In this document: piece after piece, positions 6,795 to 10,180 of the stretch
Layout of the letters: each line of letters starts with the position of its first letter
Position numbering within the stretch: the stretch's first letter is position 1
Source of the DNA: CAVOBC01 sp963693635
GTDB lineage: Bacteria > Pseudomonadota > Gammaproteobacteria > Pseudomonadales > Azotimanducaceae
NCBI GenBank assembly: GCA_963693635.1
Contig: CAVOBC010000156.1
Location: 1 to 10,180, forward strand
Reading direction: 5' to 3'
Length of the DNA: 10,180 nucleotides
Position numbers and translations under genes: made by a program
The notes under the pieces: model-generated
What the model was told of the DNA's origin: nothing
Seen by the model: only the letters and a program-made list of their open reading frames with translations
Databases searched by the model: none

Positions 6795-7619
6795 TCAGTA
6801 AATGAGATCCACCGCGGGCCGCGATTGGGTGCGAAAGACTGCGCGAATGCGCGCGTCGGTCGACTCGTTCATGCGTTGGTAAATCCAGCGGCCGTCGGCA
6901 TCGGTGCGCGCATGGATCACGACAGTCGCATCTTCGCGGGTAACCTCATCGGCGATTATGCGCAACCGCGAGGCGAGCGATGCTGCGCGCGCGACCAAAG
7001 CGCCCCGGCTGATTGCATAGTGTTTCTGGCGCGACTGCTGCCGCTCGTCAATCATCTGCCGTACAGCGGCGACGTTCGGGTGCGTCTCATCAACGGACGT
7101 GGCTTTGCGCAGGTAGTCGCGGGCCGCGGCTACGCGGCCCGCAGTTGCCGCTTCGATGGCCCAGTCGAGATATGCCTCGACGATGTCGCCCATGCCATGC
7201 ATTGCTGCTTCATTGTCAGGATCAATCGCGAGGATCTGCGCGTAACGCAGATAGGCATTGTCTTCGAGCGGGGTTGTAAAGCGGCGCGCTTCAAACGCCG
7301 ATCGTGCCTGGTCGAGCAACTCGATAATGCGGGGATCTTGCGGTACCTCGTCGGGTGCGGGCGGCAGCGAAGTCCCGGGTGGTGGAGGTGTGGTGCGGCC
7401 CTGCATCGAATCGAGCAACTGACAACCGCCGAGAATGAAGGTGCAGAGGACGCAGTTGATGGCGGCGCGTATTAATACGCCCGTTGACCGGCCTGCGGGT
7501 CTGGCGTTGCCCCGACATTGTTGACTGCGCGGTCTCTGGGTGCCGGCTTCCAACGCGACCTCGCGTCCTGCTGCGAAAAAAGCGGGCACAACGGTTTCTC
7601 GGGACAAAGACCGCAACAC
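6795..7619 (-). CDS. Probable outer-membrane lipoprotein with TPR-like repeats
   Basis: The mature part is clear: a hydrophobic stretch (INCVLCTFILGGC) ending in a lipobox with the lipidated Cys at residue 66, then Gln, which suggests the outer membrane. A Pro-rich linker (PPPPGTSLPPAPDEVP) follows. Then come helical TPR-like units (about 90-180) with NAYLRYAQILAIDPDNEAAMHGMGDI and GRVAAARDYLRKATSVDETHPN. The C-terminal region has HARTDADGRWIYQRMNE. I do not recognise a named family. The start is doubtful: the longest frame begins with GTG 7619, leaving the signal segment about 50 residues in, which is unusual. A TTG at about 7549 has a GAGG site but still gives a long leader. In the next frame an ATG at 7518 begins MSGQRQTRRPVNGR, a more typical basic n-region, and would need a frame change near the GTATTAATAC at about 7470-7480. 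It stands first in the minus-strand series and is divergent from the DsbD-like gene, 115 bp away. Confidence 0.72.
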   Translation of the reverse strand: MLRSLSRETVVPAFFAAGREVALEAGTQRPRSQQCRGNARPAGRSTGVLIRAAINCVLCTFILGGCQLLDSMQGRTTPPPPGTSLPPAPDEVPQDPRIIELLDQARSAFEARRFTTPLEDNAYLRYAQILAIDPDNEAAMHGMGDIVEAYLDWAIEAATAGRVAAARDYLRKATSVDETHPNVAAVRQMIDERQQSRQKHYAISRGALVARAASLASRLRIIADEVTREDATVVIHARTDADGRWIYQRMNESTDARIRAVFRTQSRPAVDLIY

Positions 7620-7734
7620 CTACGCGCGTCCCAAAGCGGCGACGGGGGACGCGGCCGCAGACGGATTAAGCTGACTTGAACCTGATGCTGCGGGACCGCT
7701 GGGGCGGCGCGTTTGCCAGCGTACTGAAGAGGCC

Positions 7735-8310
7735 ATGGGGTATGATCGACTGATGGGCTGTCGTTATCTTATCGTGTTGATTCTGATGCTCGCATTTCTT
7801 GTCGGGACAGGGGCAGTTGCACGTGCGTCAGGTGAACAAAGTGCGTCCCTGGCCGCCGGCACGGCGTCAGGTGAACAAAGTGCGGTGCAGACCGAGGTGC
7901 TGCCGGTCGATCAGGCGTTTGAGGTGCACGGCCGGGTGGATGGGCAAACGGTCCGGGTCCAGTTTGCCGTGGTGGACGGATATTACCTCTATCGGGATCG
8001 ATTGCGTCTGGAGGGTCACCGCGTGCGGGCGAGGTCGCTGCTGCCGGGTCGCGCAAAAGACGATCCTCACTTTGGTCGGGTCCAAGTCTACTACGACGCG
8101 GTGACACTAGACGCAGATTTCACCGGTGCGCTGCCATTGCGATTTGATGTCACGTTCCAGGGATGTGCAGATCAAGGCTTCTGTTACCCGGCGAGGACTC
8201 GAACATTTGATCTCGTCACAGAGGGTGCCTTCGCTCGCCCGGTTGCCGTTGGGGACTTCGCCAGTCCGCGGAAACTGCGTTTTATTGCGCCGCCGCAGCG
8301 CGTGCCGTGA
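7735..8310 (+). CDS. Stand-alone DsbD N-terminal (alpha) domain protein, exported
   Basis: A 191-residue protein with a signal peptide (YLIVLILMLAFLVGTGAVARA, cleavage likely near residue 31), so it acts in the periplasm. The rest matches the DsbD N-terminal domain (PF11412): LPVDQAFEV, DGYYLYRDRL, DPHFGRVQVYYD and QGCADQGFCYP. Cys144 and Cys150 correspond to the redox pair that passes electrons to DsbC and similar partners. The frame stops at 8310, where full DsbD would continue into an eight-helix membrane domain and a thioredoxin domain. Neither is found in any frame of the 64-bp gap before aroQ. Without the membrane domain it could not draw electrons from cytoplasmic thioredoxin by itself, so it would need a separate CcdA-like partner or be a truncated relic. 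The ATG at 7753 is an alternative start; AAGAGG is too close (2 nt) to the ATG at 7735. Confidence 0.85.
   Translation: MGYDRLMGCRYLIVLILMLAFLVGTGAVARASGEQSASLAAGTASGEQSAVQTEVLPVDQAFEVHGRVDGQTVRVQFAVVDGYYLYRDRLRLEGHRVRARSLLPGRAKDDPHFGRVQVYYDAVTLDADFTGALPLRFDVTFQGCADQGFCYPARTRTFDLVTEGAFARPVAVGDFASPRKLRFIAPPQRVP
7825..7884 (+). repeat. 21-bp direct repeat, 39-bp period, in the DsbD-like gene
   Basis: The identical 21-bp sequence at 7825-7845 and 7864-7884 (starts GCGTCAGGTGAACAAAG) recurs with a 39-bp period, so it stays in frame by 13 codons. It encodes ASGEQSA twice, separated by SLAAGT, in the linker between the signal peptide and the folded domain. It looks like a recent in-frame duplication in a tolerant linker. 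Confidence 0.92.
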
Positions 8311-8374
8311 GTGGTCGCCGGAACAAACGGGATAGCTGATAGAATTCGGCGCCTGACAAACGGAGTTATCCTTC

Positions 8375-8815
8375 ATGGCCCGGCTATTGGTACTTCACGG
8401 CCCGAATCTCAACTTGCTTGGAACGCGAGAACCGGGGATCTACGGGGCAGAGACGCTGGCGGACATCAATGCACGACTCCAGACCCTGTGCGGTGAAATG
8501 GGTCACCAACTCGACTGCTTCCAGGCAAATGCTGAGCACGTGCTGGTTGAGCGTATCCACCTTGCACGTGAAGACGGCGTTGGCTTCATTGTCATCAATC
8601 CAGCCGCATTCACGCATACGAGCGTTGCGATTCGCGATGCGTTTCTTGGTGTCAGCATTCCGTTTATAGAAGTGCATTTGTCCAATGTCCACGCGCGTGA
8701 GGCATTCCGACATCACTCCTACCTTGCGGACGTTGCCGTCGGCACGGTCGCTGGACTGGGGGCAGACGGCTACGCGTACGCGTTGCGCGCTGCCGACAAA
8801 CACCTCTCCAGCTAA
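8375..8815 (+). CDS. aroQ: Type II 3-dehydroquinate dehydratase
   Basis: Catalyses the third step of the shikimate pathway, 3-dehydroquinate to 3-dehydroshikimate, as a soluble dodecamer in the cytoplasm. The 146-residue length is typical. Motifs in order: HGPNLNLLGTREPGIYG with Arg18 and the catalytic Tyr23 on the lid loop; the FQANAEHVLVERIH segment; INPAAFTHTS with Asn75 and His81; PFIEVHLSN with His101; and FRHHSY with Arg112. These positions agree with the known residues of the Mycobacterium enzyme. The usual Tyr of the INPxAYTHTS motif is Phe here, a minor change. The start is supported by GGAG 8 nt upstream of the ATG. It is followed 61 bp later by accB, a very common gammaproteobacterial order; co-transcription is likely. 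Confidence 0.97.
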   Translation: MARLLVLHGPNLNLLGTREPGIYGAETLADINARLQTLCGEMGHQLDCFQANAEHVLVERIHLAREDGVGFIVINPAAFTHTSVAIRDAFLGVSIPFIEVHLSNVHAREAFRHHSYLADVAVGTVAGLGADGYAYALRAADKHLSS

Positions 8816-8876
8816 GAGCCACTCAAGAGCCAGCCAGAGCCCCCGTAATTAGCCAGTTTAAGATCAAAGGATCAGC

Positions 8877-9305
8877 ATGGATATTTCGAAAGTCAAAGAA
8901 CTGATTGGTGTCATGGAGGAGTCTGACCTCGCTGAGCTGGAAATCAGGGAGGGTGACGAATCGGTGAGGATCGTCCGTGGGGGAGCACAAGCAATGGTCG
9001 CGCCGGCCGTGGCGCCGATGCTGTCGCTTGCAGAGACGGTCCCGGAGGCCGAGGATGCGGCCAAGCCCATGGGCCATATCGTTCGCGCACCAATGGTCGG
9101 CACCTTCTATCGTGCGCCGTCACCTGAATCCCCAACCTTCGCCGAAGTGGGCGCGCGGGTTCGCGAGGGTGACACCCTCTGCATCATCGAATCGATGAAA
9201 ATGATGAATGAGGTCCTGGCAGACGCGTCAGGAACGATCGAGGCGATCCTGGTTGCCAACGACACGGCGGTTGAGTTTGACCAGCCAATCTTCACCATCG
9301 TCTGA
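8877..9305 (+). CDS. accB: Acetyl-CoA carboxylase biotin carboxyl carrier protein
   Basis: AccB carries the biotin that is carboxylated by AccC and then delivers the carboxyl group to the AccA-AccD transferase, making malonyl-CoA for fatty acid synthesis in the cytoplasm. The protein has 142 residues, slightly shorter than the E. coli protein (156). The N-terminal helix region MDISKVKELIGVMEESDLAE is typical. A short Ala/Pro linker (about 38-65) follows, then the biotinyl domain from HIVRAPMVGTFYRAPSPESP to the end. The biotin attachment motif is ESMKMMNEV with Lys108; E. coli has AMKMMNE. The ribosome site AAAGGA lies 6 nt before the ATG. The stop is followed 30 bp later by accC, so the two are surely co-transcribed. 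Confidence 0.97.
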   Translation: MDISKVKELIGVMEESDLAELEIREGDESVRIVRGGAQAMVAPAVAPMLSLAETVPEAEDAAKPMGHIVRAPMVGTFYRAPSPESPTFAEVGARVREGDTLCIIESMKMMNEVLADASGTIEAILVANDTAVEFDQPIFTIV

Positions 9306-9335
9306 GGTCCACTTTAAGGACTGGGGCAGAGCGCT

Positions 9336-10180
9336 ATGAACCGGTTGTTGGTGGCAAATCGTGGTGAGATAGCACTGCGAATCGTCCGTGCGTGTCGCGC
9401 GCTCGGTATAGAAACGGTCGCAGCGTACACGCGTGAAGATCAGCACCTTCTGCACCTGCGTTACGCGGACACAGATGTATGTATCGGCGCGCACGATTAC
9501 CTCAGCATTCCCAACCTCATCATGGCTGCGCGCACGACTGGTTGCGACAGTGTGCATCCGGGATACGGCTTCCTGTCCGAGAATGCAGAGTTTGCGCAAG
9601 CGGTCACGGATGCGGGGCTCTGCTTCATCGGTCCGGCTGCGGATCACATCGCGCTAATGGGCGACAAGATCCGGGCACGGGCCGACATCGATCTGCCGAC
9701 ATTGCCCGGCGGGCCGGTCCTGGACGTCGCCGCGGCACGGCTGCTTGCCAGCGAAGTCGGGTATCCCGTGCTGCTAAAAGCAGCAGCGGGCGGCGGTGGG
9801 CGCGGCATGCGGGTTGTATCAACATCTGCTGAAATCGAAGGGGCGTTTCGCGAAGCGACGGCAGAAGCCAGAGTCGCGTTTGCCGATGATCGAATGTACG
9901 TCGAGAAGTTCCTGTCCGATCCACGACATATCGAGGTGCAGGTCTTCGGCGACGGTCACGGTGACGCGATTGTGTTCGGGACCCGCGATTGTTCAACGCA
10001 GCGCCGCCACCAGAAATTGATCGAGGAAGCGCCGGCGCCGTTTGTGGATGCAGCTACCCTCGACGCGCTGGAGCAGAAGTGTCGCGTCGTCGTAGCCGGG
10101 CTCGGCTATCGGGGCGCAGGTACGCTTGAGTTCCTGTACGACGGCGACGGCTTCTACTTCATCGAAATGAACACACGGAT
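9336..10180 (+). CDS. accC: Biotin carboxylase subunit of acetyl-CoA carboxylase (partial, 3' end outside)
   Basis: AccC uses ATP and bicarbonate to carboxylate the biotin on AccB. The window holds 281 codons; the frame is still open at 10180, and about 165 more residues are expected. Motifs in order: VANRGEIALRIVRAC at the N-terminus; HPGYGFLSENAEF (74-86); LMGDK with Lys111; LLKAAAGGGGRGMRVV with the ATP-binding Lys148 and glycine-rich loop; YVEKFLSDPRHIEVQV; RDCSTQRRHQKLIEEAPAP; GYRGAGTLEFLY; and FIEMNTR with catalytic Glu277 at the window edge. Compared with E. coli AccC, two loops are shorter: about 4 residues before DYLSIPN and about 6 in the stretch after LMGDK, where the usual VPG motif is altered to LPTLPGGPVLD. 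The catalytic residues visible here are intact. The ATG at 9336 is preceded by GGGGCAG. Confidence 0.96.
   Translation, partial: MNRLLVANRGEIALRIVRACRALGIETVAAYTREDQHLLHLRYADTDVCIGAHDYLSIPNLIMAARTTGCDSVHPGYGFLSENAEFAQAVTDAGLCFIGPAADHIALMGDKIRARADIDLPTLPGGPVLDVAAARLLASEVGYPVLLKAAAGGGGRGMRVVSTSAEIEGAFREATAEARVAFADDRMYVEKFLSDPRHIEVQVFGDGHGDAIVFGTRDCSTQRRHQKLIEEAPAPFVDAATLDALEQKCRVVVAGLGYRGAGTLEFLYDGDGFYFIEMNTR

Noticed and set aside
7711..7746. TTGCCA and TATGAT as a promoter for the DsbD-like gene
   Set aside because: The spacing of 22 bases is too long, and the TATGAT overlaps the likely start codons.

Overview
The window looks like a chromosomal stretch from a GC-rich gammaproteobacterium. 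The aroQ-accB-accC order preceded by a DsbD-type gene, the LapG/LapD pair, the DUF2333 protein and a bacterial membrane pyrophosphatase all point that way. I cannot place it more finely; an uncultured or free-living marine or soil lineage is a guess. Nothing looks like a phage, plasmid, transposase or CRISPR locus.

Left part (1-7619), all genes on the minus strand, in transcription order: a tetratricopeptide-like lipoprotein (7619-6795); a hairpin that looks like its terminator (about 6697-6672); a broken lapG (about 6604-5800); a broken lapD (5630-3597); an intact DUF2333 membrane protein (3509-2469); and an intact K+-dependent-type membrane pyrophosphatase hppA (2184-163), whose stop codon lies inside a 14-bp tandem repeat. 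Right part (7735-10180), plus strand: a stand-alone DsbD alpha-domain protein, aroQ, accB and the first 281 codons of accC, which runs off the window.

The most striking content is the joint decay of the Lap adhesion switch. LapD normally senses cyclic-di-GMP in the cytoplasm and holds the periplasmic protease LapG away from the surface adhesin. Here lapD has an in-frame TAG and two frame changes. lapG has one frame change, no obvious start by its signal segment, and a Tyr codon where the catalytic Cys should be. The intact neighbours argue against poor sequence quality, and the Cys-to-Tyr substitution is not an indel artefact. A 25-bp sequence occurs as an exact inverted pair 975 bp apart around lapG. 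Each copy folds into an 8-bp-stem hairpin of REP type.

On the right, only the periplasmic thiol domain of DsbD remains next to aroQ; the membrane and thioredoxin domains are absent. AroQ (shikimate pathway) and AccB/AccC (acetyl-CoA carboxylase) are intact housekeeping genes, probably co-transcribed. I found no RNA genes, and no stretch longer than 300 bases lacks a gene.
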